Positions 1-7,250 of a stretch of 35,702 nt of DNA are shown here, in pieces. Each line of letters begins with the position of its first letter. Within the stretch, counting starts at the first letter, position 1. The stretch comes from Ignavibacteriales bacterium. GTDB taxonomy: Bacteria; Bacteroidota; Ignavibacteria; T3Sed10-11. Both the position numbers and the translations under genes were made by a program. The stretch covers positions 1-35,702 of the forward strand of contig PWYR01000043.1 of the NCBI GenBank assembly GCA_003567775.1, written 5' to 3'. The notes under the pieces were generated by a model. The model was not told the DNA's origin and ran no database searches. It was given only the letters and a program-made list of their open reading frames with translations.

Positions 1-200
1 AGAATCGTTCCGCCGCGATGTAGAATACCCGAGACGTTTTTGTGCGTCAACCAATCGCCTTTCCCGTCAATTGCACCTTTCCATCCATCGTAAAAACCGA
101 ATACTTCATCGCCGTTTAAAAATGCTTTACGGGCAACCGCTCTTATAACTGCATTTAAGCCGGGACAATCACCTCCGCCCGTTAATACTCCAATTTTCAT
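1..200 (-). CDS. pfkA: 6-phosphofructokinase, N-terminal part (runs off the window)
   Basis: The minus strand opens with an ATG at 200 and stays open to the window edge (66 codons seen). The N-terminus begins MKIGVLTGGGDCPGLNA, the phosphate-binding GGGDxPGxN signature of phosphofructokinases, and continues through IRAVAR, a YDGWKG segment and HRGGTIL, all in the usual PFK order. The enzyme phosphorylates fructose 6-phosphate in glycolysis. The GGGDCPGLNAVIRAV form is commoner in the PPi-dependent or mixed-substrate group than in E. coli PfkA, but the residues that separate ATP from PPi use lie outside the window, so the phosphate donor is undecided. An AAGGAG ribosome site sits just upstream. 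The gene follows surE after 17 bp and probably shares its transcript. Confidence 0.9.
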   Translation of the reverse strand, partial: MKIGVLTGGGDCPGLNAVIRAVARKAFLNGDEVFGFYDGWKGAIDGKGDWLTHKNVSGILHRGGTI

Positions 201-217
201 CTACCGATACTCCTTCA

Positions 218-994
218 TTACTTTAATTTTTCCAAATCCCATGATTTCAGTTGATTAATCACGCTATAATTCGTCAGATCGTAGTGTATCGGCGTGATCG
301 ATACTTTTTTATTTTTTATTGCTATCTGATCTATGTCTTCTTCTTTATCGAGTATTTGCAGCGATCCGGTTAACCAATAATACTCCCGTTTACCCGGATC
401 GAGACGTTTCTCGTAATAATCGTCCCAGTTGGAACGACCTTGCCGCGTTACAACGACACCTTGTATTTCTTCCTCGGGAACGTTCGGTACATTTACATTC
501 AGAACCGTACCCGGCGGTAAACCTTTTTCAGCAACAATTTCAGTAAGCTTTCGCGCAAACTTCGCCGAATACCTGAAGTCCGGTTTATCGAACGTCGTTA
601 ACGACACCGCAATGGACGGAACGCCGAGAATTGCACCTTCGGTTGCCGCCGATACGGTGCCCGAATAAATTATATTGACCGCAGTGTTTGAACCGTGATT
701 GATACCCGAAACCAATACATCGGGCGGGTTATCTTTCATTATATTACGGACGGCAAATTTCACGGCATCCGCAGGTGTCCCGTCGATTGCATACCCGAAC
801 ATAGTTCCGTTCACGTGAAACGGATACACACGAACCGGCGAATGCATGGTAATCGCGTGTCCGACCGCACTCTGTTGTCTGTCGGGAGCAACAACGATAA
901 CTTCACCCAGCTCCCTCAGCGACTGCGCTAATGCGAATATGCCGGGGGCAAAAATACCGTCGTCGTTTGATACAAGTATGCGTAATGGTTTCAT
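218..994 (-). CDS. surE: 5'/3'-nucleotidase SurE
   Basis: This 258-residue protein matches the usual SurE length. SurE is a cytoplasmic metal-dependent phosphatase acting on nucleoside 5'- and 3'-monophosphates. The N-terminal ILVSNDDG carries the metal-binding Asp pair (D11, D12). It is followed by APDRQQSAVGHAI and by the DVLVSGINHGSN block that supplies the conserved Ser/Asn ligands. GTVSAATEGA and the late NVNVPN segment are also typical. The ATG at 994 is the only sensible start. No strong Shine-Dalgarno sequence precedes it, which is common in this window. It lies between panB (75 bp upstream) and the phosphofructokinase. Confidence 0.96.
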   Translation of the reverse strand: MKPLRILVSNDDGIFAPGIFALAQSLRELGEVIVVAPDRQQSAVGHAITMHSPVRVYPFHVNGTMFGYAIDGTPADAVKFAVRNIMKDNPPDVLVSGINHGSNTAVNIIYSGTVSAATEGAILGVPSIAVSLTTFDKPDFRYSAKFARKLTEIVAEKGLPPGTVLNVNVPNVPEEEIQGVVVTRQGRSNWDDYYEKRLDPGKREYYWLTGSLQILDKEEDIDQIAIKNKKVSITPIHYDLTNYSVINQLKSWDLEKLK

Positions 995-1069
995 TTTTAC
1001 TGCACATATTCACTAATACAATTAAAATTACAGAATTTTAAATATACGTAGATTCCGGATAGATAGCAA

Positions 1070-1885
1070 TCAGTAGGATTCGTTCTTACCGGGGAAACGG
1101 ACCTGCTTCACATCGTCAATATACAGCTTTACATAATCGCGAATCGACCGATTCAATTCAGCATATCGACGTACGAAACGCGGCCGGAAATGCTCGTTGA
1201 GACCGAGCATATCGTTAACAACAAGTATCTGACCGTCACAATGAGGTCCCGCGCCAATGCCGATGGTCGGCACCGAGACGCTCTCCGTCACTTCTCTGGC
1301 AAGCGATGTGGGAATCTTTTCAAGCACAATTGAAAATACGCCTGCATCTTCAAGACATTTCGCATCCTCAATTATTTTTTGCTGTTCTTCAGGTTGGGTG
1401 CCGCGAACTTTATAGGTTCCAAACACATTGATCGATTGCGGAGTTAAACCGAGATGTCCCATTACCGGTATACCGATCTCCGTGACGCGTTGAACAACTT
1501 CGATGATTGCACTGCCACCCTCCAGTTTAACCGCATCTGCACGAGTTTCTTTCATAACACGTCCGCAATTGCGTACTGCATCTTCGACCGTAACCTGGTA
1601 AGACAGAAACGGCATATCGGTAACCAACAACGAGCGTCGAATTCCTTTTTGGACTGCCTTTGTATGATAGATCATCTCATCGACCGTCACCGGCAATGTG
1701 GTCTCGTTCCCCTGAAATACATTGCTCAGCGAATCACCGACGAGAATGACATCGATTCCCGATTCATCGAGCAATGCGGCGGTCGTATAGTCGTACGCGG
1801 TCAACGCCGCAATTTTTTCACCCGATTGCTTGCGTTCACGAATGGAAAGGGTCGTCTGCTTGCGTGGTGCGGCATCTGCGGTCAT
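1070..1885 (-). CDS. panB: 3-methyl-2-oxobutanoate hydroxymethyltransferase
   Basis: PanB transfers a hydroxymethyl group from 5,10-methylenetetrahydrofolate to ketoisovalerate, giving ketopantoate, the first committed step of pantothenate and CoA synthesis. The 271-residue length fits the family. LTAYDYTTAALLDESGID and ILVGDSLSNVFQG near the N-terminus are the substrate and metal-binding segments. VKLEGG, GIPVMGHLGLTPQS, the catalytic-Glu segment FSIVLEKIP and TIGIGAGPHCDGQILV follow in canonical order. Its ATG overlaps the stop of the upstream lipoyl-transfer gene by 4 bp (ATGA), indicating translational coupling. No panC or panD is visible here. Confidence 0.97.
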   Translation of the reverse strand: MTADAAPRKQTTLSIRERKQSGEKIAALTAYDYTTAALLDESGIDVILVGDSLSNVFQGNETTLPVTVDEMIYHTKAVQKGIRRSLLVTDMPFLSYQVTVEDAVRNCGRVMKETRADAVKLEGGSAIIEVVQRVTEIGIPVMGHLGLTPQSINVFGTYKVRGTQPEEQQKIIEDAKCLEDAGVFSIVLEKIPTSLAREVTESVSVPTIGIGAGPHCDGQILVVNDMLGLNEHFRPRFVRRYAELNRSIRDYVKLYIDDVKQVRFPGKNESY

Positions 1886-2682
1886 AGTAGTTGCTCCGTC
1901 ATAAATGCCCGGTCTTTCATTCCGGAAATAAAAAATGAATGCGGGCGCTCTTCATATTCACCGTTTGCAAGATTATTAATAACGGCTTCTTTCATCGAAG
2001 ATTTAATACCGGATAGATCGACCCGGTTGACGCCGCATTCAGAAAGATCGGTGCTCGATTGTTCCATTTTTGTTTTTAGTTTTATTCTGGCTTCGTCATC
2101 GATCCGGAGGAAATCAACAAGCTGAAGATGTTTTTTCCCCGTCAGGATCGAACCATGTTGTAATGCGGTAATTCCGCCGTCTTCACGGGCGTATCTCCTT
2201 TGCGCACTTCCGACCAGCTTTCGCCCGCCAAGCTGTATCTCATACTCGCTGCTCGCCGTAAAACACGAAACCGATTTTTTATCCTTATAGAGTGTATTAA
2301 AATCCTGCTTTGTTCCGGCAAAGGTAACGTCATATCCGATAGACGTCAAACCTGCTACGAGGGTACGGCTTACCCGCTCGTAGACATCGTTCACACTCAA
2401 ATGTGTTGCATCCTGTATTATGCTATAAGTAATTTCCTCGGCGTGAAACACCGCACGTCCACCCGTAGGTCTGCGCACGAGATCATATCCTTCCCGTTTC
2501 AAAGCATCGACGTGGACATCATTGATCGATTGATGAAAACCAAGTGAAAGTGCAAAAGGCGACCATCCGTACAACCTGAAGACGGGTTTCCGGGTTTCCG
2601 GGAACCATGACAGCGCAAGCCACTCGTCAAGCTGCATATTTTCAAGACCCTTCCGGTCACCAGAATCGAAGAACATCCACAT
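1882..2682 (-). CDS. Lipoate-protein ligase A family protein, LipM-like octanoyltransferase
   Basis: A 266-residue member of the biotin/lipoate A/B protein ligase fold. The RRPTGGRAVFHAEEITYS segment (about 70-87) is the family signature. The middle carries SCFTASSEYEIQLGGRKLVG, with Cys140 and Lys155, followed by SAQRR and LQHGSIL. This arrangement resembles Bacillus LipM, an octanoyl-ACP:GcvH transferase that uses a catalytic Cys in a matching CFxAPSWYE context. By inference it moves an octanoyl or lipoyl group to the lipoyl domains of glycine cleavage or 2-oxoacid dehydrogenase proteins. A true LplA-type ligase using free lipoate is the alternative. It starts 8 bp after lpxA and overlaps panB by 4 bp. 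Confidence 0.85.
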   Translation of the reverse strand: MWMFFDSGDRKGLENMQLDEWLALSWFPETRKPVFRLYGWSPFALSLGFHQSINDVHVDALKREGYDLVRRPTGGRAVFHAEEITYSIIQDATHLSVNDVYERVSRTLVAGLTSIGYDVTFAGTKQDFNTLYKDKKSVSCFTASSEYEIQLGGRKLVGSAQRRYAREDGGITALQHGSILTGKKHLQLVDFLRIDDEARIKLKTKMEQSSTDLSECGVNRVDLSGIKSSMKEAVINNLANGEYEERPHSFFISGMKDRAFMTEQLL

Positions 2683-2690
2683 AGGCGTTA

Positions 2691-3479
2691 TCAGCGGACT
2701 TTTGCAGGAATGATTCCCCGCTTACTTTTTTGGATGAAGTCGATAATCTTTTCAACCTCGGAAATTTTACCATCCATTGCAGTTAGTTTTTGCAGCGCCT
2801 GCGATACATTCAATTTTGACCGATAGATTACATGATAAGTATCGGCAATAGTTTGGATTGTGTTCGGACTGAATCCGCGTCTACGGAGACCGATCAAGTT
2901 CAGCCCTTCATACGACAGCGGATGACCTCCTGCAAGTACATACGGCGGAACATCTTTACTCACGCGAAACAGCGCACCGATCATCGCGTACGCACCGATC
3001 GTTACAAATTGATGAATGCCGGTTAATCCGCCGATTATAACATTATCCTGAATTGTTACATGTCCGGAAAGGTTGACGGAGTTTGCAAGAATTATGCCGT
3101 CGCCAAGCACGCAATCGTGTGCAACATGTGAATACGCCATCAAAAGACAATTTTTTCCGACTTTCGTTCTGTTCGTCGCGGATGTGCCGCGATTTATCGT
3201 TGCACATTCGCGTATCACCGTCATATCACCGACCTCAACTACCGTCAGCTCGCCTTTATACTTTAAGTCCTGCGGTTGGTTGCCGATAATCGCTCCGGGA
3301 AATACCCGCACACCATTGCCGAGTCTTGTCCCCGATGCCAGAACAACTTGATGCCCGATCTCACAATCATCACCGATGATGACATTATCTTCTATCACCG
3401 AGTATGTACCAACACTTACATTCGATCCAAGTTGCGCCCCGGAATCTATAATTGCGGTTGAATGAATTTTAGTAGGCAT
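2691..3479 (-). CDS. lpxA: Acyl-ACP:UDP-N-acetylglucosamine O-acyltransferase
   Basis: LpxA performs the first step of lipid A synthesis, adding a 3-hydroxyacyl chain to UDP-GlcNAc. The 262-residue protein starts with IHSTAIIDSGAQLG and is a left-handed beta helix built of hexapeptide repeats up to about residue 190. A helical C-terminal domain with GLRRRGFS follows, as in E. coli LpxA. The catalytic His lies in MAYSHVAHDCVLG (His121, equivalent to E. coli His125). The NRGT segment is also present. It follows lpxC-fabZ after 36 bp in a lipid A gene cluster. Only a weak Shine-Dalgarno sequence is visible. Confidence 0.97.
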   Translation of the reverse strand: MPTKIHSTAIIDSGAQLGSNVSVGTYSVIEDNVIIGDDCEIGHQVVLASGTRLGNGVRVFPGAIIGNQPQDLKYKGELTVVEVGDMTVIRECATINRGTSATNRTKVGKNCLLMAYSHVAHDCVLGDGIILANSVNLSGHVTIQDNVIIGGLTGIHQFVTIGAYAMIGALFRVSKDVPPYVLAGGHPLSYEGLNLIGLRRRGFSPNTIQTIADTYHVIYRSKLNVSQALQKLTAMDGKISEVEKIIDFIQKSKRGIIPAKVR

Positions 3480-3515
3480 GTAATATGCTTTCAGGGGTTT
3501 GTCTGATTATTTCGA

Positions 3516-4973
3516 TTATTTTTTTTCATTTTGTTCAACAGTCCGTCCATTGCCGCTATTACTCTGTACGTTTGCCGTCGGCTCATCTATGATAGCAGCC
3601 ATCATATCTGCTTCCGCTACAAGCTTTCCGTCAACAAATGCTTTGCCTTGCACCTGACAGGTTCGACTCCGGCGGTTAACCATTGTAATCTCATAAACGA
3701 GTTGATCTCCCGGGAATACCGGCTTTCGGAATTTCGCATTGTCAATTCCCATAAAAAACACCATTTTCCCTTCGGTATTATCCGTTCCGTTCAGCAGCAA
3801 AATACCGCCGGTTTGCGCCATACCTTCAATGATAAGCACGCCGGGCATGACAGGATAACCGGGAAAGTGCCCCTGGAAAAATTCCTCGTTTACGGATACA
3901 TTCTTTACACCGACAATGCGCTCTTCCATTTCAAAGTCGGTTATCTTATCGACCAGTAAAAAAGGATACCGGTGCGGCAAAATACGTTTGATCGCGTTAA
4001 TATCAAAGATATATCCTTCTTTTTTCTCGTGCTGATATTTGCTGACCAATTTTTTCTGACGGTATAGCCGTTTCACCATTCGTGCGAATTCAATGTTGTG
4101 TGCATGTCCCGGACGGGCAGCCAGAATTTGCGCCTTCATCGGCACGCCGATAAGCGCCAGGTCGCCGATCAAATCGAGAAGTTTATGGCGGGCAGGTTCG
4201 TTTTTATATCGGAGCGTATTGTCGTTCAATATGCCGTTGCTGCCGAGTATGACCGAACCGGATATGCCGAGCTTTTGTGCAATTCGTTTCAACTCGTCGT
4301 GATCGAGTTCGCGATCGACAATTACAATTGCGTTATCGAGGTTGCCCCCCCGAATCAACCCCTGCTCGTACAACTGCTCCACCTCATGCAGAAAACAGAA
4401 TGTCCGGGCAGGAGCATATTCCGATATGAACTCCTGTTCAAGACTAAACAAACTTGTGTGCTGACTTCCAAGTGCGGGATTTTGATAATCGACCATTATG
4501 GTTACCCGAAAGTCGTCGGTAGGAAGCGCTACAATATCGACGCCCTTTTCCTCATTTTTATAATATACTGTTTGATCGATAATAAGATAATCTTTCGGCG
4601 CATTTTGCTTTTCAAAATCCGCTTTCAGTAACGCATCCACAAACGGCTTCGAGCTGCCGTCGCCGATAGGCGGCTCGTTGTTATCCAGTTCAATGATCAC
4701 ATTATCTATTTGCAAGCCGACCAGCGCAGCCATTACGTGTTCGATTGTATGAATCTGCGCTTCGCCGATCGCTATGGTCGTACCCCGCGAAACATCGACA
4801 ACAAAATCAATATCCGCAGGAATTTCCGGTTTGCCTCCAAGATCGACCCGACGAAACCTGATGCCGGTATTTTCCGGAGCAGGTTTAAACGTCATATTGG
4901 TCGTGTTCCCGGTATGAATTCCGACGCCGGGCAATGTTACCGGGCGTTTAATGGTTCGTTGTTGAACTAACAT
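3516..4973 (-). CDS. lpxC/fabZ: Fused UDP-3-O-acyl-GlcNAc deacetylase / 3-hydroxyacyl-ACP dehydratase
   Basis: A 485-residue two-domain fusion. Residues about 1-305 are LpxC, the zinc deacetylase committing to lipid A. HTIEHVMAAL carries His79, HKLLDLIGD carries the zinc ligands His263 and Asp267, and PGH carries the general-acid His290. Residues about 322-465 are FabZ, the fatty-acid dehydratase. ILPHRYPFLLVDKI and FFQGHFPGYPVMPGVL with His369 and Glu383 form its active site. The fusion is well known from Bacteroidetes and Chlorobi and is one of the best lineage clues here. It puts a lipid A enzyme and a competing consumer of 3-hydroxyacyl-ACP in one chain. The ATG at 4973 follows an AAAGAG site. 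Confidence 0.97.
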   Translation of the reverse strand: MLVQQRTIKRPVTLPGVGIHTGNTTNMTFKPAPENTGIRFRRVDLGGKPEIPADIDFVVDVSRGTTIAIGEAQIHTIEHVMAALVGLQIDNVIIELDNNEPPIGDGSSKPFVDALLKADFEKQNAPKDYLIIDQTVYYKNEEKGVDIVALPTDDFRVTIMVDYQNPALGSQHTSLFSLEQEFISEYAPARTFCFLHEVEQLYEQGLIRGGNLDNAIVIVDRELDHDELKRIAQKLGISGSVILGSNGILNDNTLRYKNEPARHKLLDLIGDLALIGVPMKAQILAARPGHAHNIEFARMVKRLYRQKKLVSKYQHEKKEGYIFDINAIKRILPHRYPFLLVDKITDFEMEERIVGVKNVSVNEEFFQGHFPGYPVMPGVLIIEGMAQTGGILLLNGTDNTEGKMVFFMGIDNAKFRKPVFPGDQLVYEITMVNRRSRTCQVQGKAFVDGKLVAEADMMAAIIDEPTANVQSNSGNGRTVEQNEKK

Positions 4974-5005
4974 AACTGCTCTTTATTTTATGGAACGAAT
5001 ACAAT

Positions 5006-6073
5006 TTATGATGATGTGTCTGTATCAACTGCCGGGTTCTTCAGTTGTGCGAGTTCCCTTTTTAAATCCTCAACATCTTTTAACAGTTCCGGAAGTTGGC
5101 GAATCACAGCTTCTATGCGCAACGCCCTGCCGTGTTCTTTTGCCGGATAACCGAAATAGGTCCCGGTTTTTTTTATCGACTTGGGCACTCCCGATTGCGC
5201 GGCGATGATCACGTTATCGGTTATCTCTACATGACCGATAATTCCAACCTGACCCGCGAGTATGCACTGTTTTCCGATTTTTGTGCTGCCGGATATTCCT
5301 GTCTGAGCAGCGATAACAGTATTTTCACCGATTACTACATTATGCGCAACTTGAATGAGATTATCAAGCTTTACACCTTTACAAATTCTCGTTTCACCCA
5401 TTGTTGCACGGTCGATCGAACAATTCGATCCTATCTCAACATCGTCTTCAACTACAACCTTACCGGTTTGGGGGATCTTTGAATAGGAGCCATCCTTCTG
5501 AGGAGCAAATCCAAAGCCGTCGCTGCCCACGACCGTGCCTGAATGAATAATTACACGTGAACCGATTATACATCCTTCACGCACGGTAATATTCGGATAT
5601 AAGGTAGTGCCGTCACCGACCTGCACATTATCGCCGAGTACCGTACCGTGGGCGATGATGGTTTTCTCACCGATCTTACAATTTTCCCCCACGACGACAT
5701 GTGCACCGATACGCACCTCATCACCAATTCGGGCATTATCGGCAATTACGGCGGTATGATGAATGCCCGGTGGTATAACATCCGGAGGCGGATTGAAAAC
5801 ACGCAACACTTGTAAGAAAGATGTGTACGCATCATCAACTTTCAGCAACACAGGCATAGAAGTCCGCTCCGGGAGTTTCTCTTTCGGGATGGAACGTGAA
5901 ACGAGTACAGCAGATGCGTTGGTGGTTGTAAGGTATTTTAGGTATTTGAGATTTGAGACAAATGTAATTTGCCCCTCACCGGCTTCTTCAATTTTCGCGG
6001 TGCTGTGTATTACAATGCCGCCATCACCGATCACCTCTGCTTGTACTTGTTCTGCTATATCGTTAACGGTCAT
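5006..6073 (-). CDS. lpxD: UDP-3-O-(3-hydroxyacyl)glucosamine N-acyltransferase
   Basis: LpxD adds the second hydroxyacyl chain to the deacetylated UDP-glucosamine in lipid A synthesis. The 355-residue length is typical. Residues 1-100 form the uridine-binding N-terminal domain. A hexapeptide-repeat beta helix then runs to about 320, and a charged C-terminal helix (PELLKDVEDLKRELAQL) closes the trimer. LDNLIQVAHNVVIG holds the catalytic His, and GSDGFGFAPQ and IDRATMG are standard family blocks. It lies between the second ompH gene and lpxC-fabZ, in the order lpxD-lpxC/fabZ-lpxA. Confidence 0.97.
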   Translation of the reverse strand: MTVNDIAEQVQAEVIGDGGIVIHSTAKIEEAGEGQITFVSNLKYLKYLTTTNASAVLVSRSIPKEKLPERTSMPVLLKVDDAYTSFLQVLRVFNPPPDVIPPGIHHTAVIADNARIGDEVRIGAHVVVGENCKIGEKTIIAHGTVLGDNVQVGDGTTLYPNITVREGCIIGSRVIIHSGTVVGSDGFGFAPQKDGSYSKIPQTGKVVVEDDVEIGSNCSIDRATMGETRICKGVKLDNLIQVAHNVVIGENTVIAAQTGISGSTKIGKQCILAGQVGIIGHVEITDNVIIAAQSGVPKSIKKTGTYFGYPAKEHGRALRIEAVIRQLPELLKDVEDLKRELAQLKNPAVDTDTSS

Positions 6074-6089
6074 GGCGGCACGCTTTTTA

Positions 6090-6608
6090 TTACATTTCGA
6101 GAACTCGTTGAAGTACTTTTTGGGTCAAATCGTACTCTTCATTTGCATACATAAGTAAGATATCGCCGCTTTGGTCTAATACATAATCGTATGCTTCTTC
6201 TTCGGCAATTTCCTGAATAGCAAGAAATATGCGATCCTGGATCGGTCGAATGAGTTCTTCCTGTAATCGAAAAAGCTCCCCATCCTGTCCGAATTTTTGG
6301 TCGCGGTATTCAGCTATCTGTCGATCAAGGTCCATCAACTCACGCTCTGCATCCGCGCGTCTTTGATCGCTCATGATCAACTTCATTTTATCGTACTCTT
6401 CAAATTTACGCTGCCATGTTCGCTGCATCTGCGACAATTCGTCCTGCCACTCACTTACTATTTCATCAAGCTGGCGTTGGGCTTCCTGCGCTTCGGGCAA
6501 CTGATCCATGATTGCATCGGAATTAATATACCCGATTTTGACCGATTGTGCAAGCACAAACACAGGAACGATCAATAGAACGAACGCATAAAAAACTATT
6601 TTTTTCAT
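6090..6608 (-). CDS. OmpH/Skp-family periplasmic chaperone (paralogue 1)
   Basis: A 172-residue OmpH/Skp protein with an N-terminal signal peptide (MKKIVFYAFVLLIVPVFVLAQ, cleavage near residue 20). KIGYINSDAIMDQLPEAQEA is the family's first strand and helix. A long charged coiled coil (about 45-115, rich in Gln, Arg and Glu) forms the tentacle-like arm. The C-terminal YDYVLDQSGDILLMYANEEYDLT strand region completes the trimer body. Skp-type chaperones hold unfolded outer-membrane proteins on the way to BamA, which fits the position two genes after bamA. It is one of two tandem paralogues that probably arose by duplication. Confidence 0.92.
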   Translation of the reverse strand: MKKIVFYAFVLLIVPVFVLAQSVKIGYINSDAIMDQLPEAQEAQRQLDEIVSEWQDELSQMQRTWQRKFEEYDKMKLIMSDQRRADAERELMDLDRQIAEYRDQKFGQDGELFRLQEELIRPIQDRIFLAIQEIAEEEAYDYVLDQSGDILLMYANEEYDLTQKVLQRVLEM

Positions 6609-6637
6609 TGTCTTACACCGGTTAATTATCGTTTGAA

Positions 6638-7195
6638 TTATTGACTGCCGCGTTTCAAATAATCAAGCACTTTAAACGTAACATCGAATCGCCGATCTGC
6701 ATATAGAAGGACGCCTACGTCGTCAGATTTATCAAGAACAAGATTGAGGTTTTCCTGCTGTGCAATAACCTCTATTGCATCGAGGATTTTTTGACGGACC
6801 GGCTCGAAGATTCTCTCGAATTCTGTTGCAGCCGCTCCACCCTGACCAAATTTTTCCATCCGGAACTGATTAATTTCCTGCTCTAATTCAACAAGTCGTT
6901 GTTGCTCCTCGATCCGCGCTTGCTCGGTCATCATTCCTTGCTTTCTCTGGAAGTCATCGTAATTCTCCTGAAGCTGTTGAATTTTGTCCCGCAGTTCGTT
7001 TTCCCAACCGACGACGATGTTTTCATATTGTCGCTGTGCACGTTGAGCATCTTCAAATTGTGTCATAATTACCCCGGAATTAACAAACCCGAATTGTAAT
7101 TGCTGGGCAGAAGCTTGATGATCAATTGCCACATTAAGAATACCTGCAATCACAAATGCTAATATTCCGGAAAAGAGAATAGTTTTAGTTTTCAT
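6638..7195 (-). CDS. OmpH/Skp-family periplasmic chaperone (paralogue 2)
   Basis: A protein of about 185 residues with signal peptide MKTKTILFSGILAFVIAGIL, cleaved near QASA. The mature start LQFGFVNSGVIMTQFEDAQ is the OmpH/Skp entry motif. The central region (about 50-125) is a charged coiled coil, and the C-terminal NLVLDKSDDVGVLLYADRRF matches the paralogue downstream. A GTG three bases earlier (7198) is possible, but the ATG at 7195 sits 9 bases after AGAGG and is preferred. It lies between bamA (55 bp upstream) and the other ompH gene (29 bp downstream). Its likely role is periplasmic escort of outer-membrane proteins to BamA. Confidence 0.92.
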   Translation of the reverse strand: MKTKTILFSGILAFVIAGILNVAIDHQASAQQLQFGFVNSGVIMTQFEDAQRAQRQYENIVVGWENELRDKIQQLQENYDDFQRKQGMMTEQARIEEQQRLVELEQEINQFRMEKFGQGGAAATEFERIFEPVRQKILDAIEVIAQQENLNLVLDKSDDVGVLLYADRRFDVTFKVLDYLKRGSQ

Positions 7196-7250
7196 CACAC
7201 TACACCTCTATATGTTGGATAATGATTGTTTACTGTTAAAAATTTTTAAA

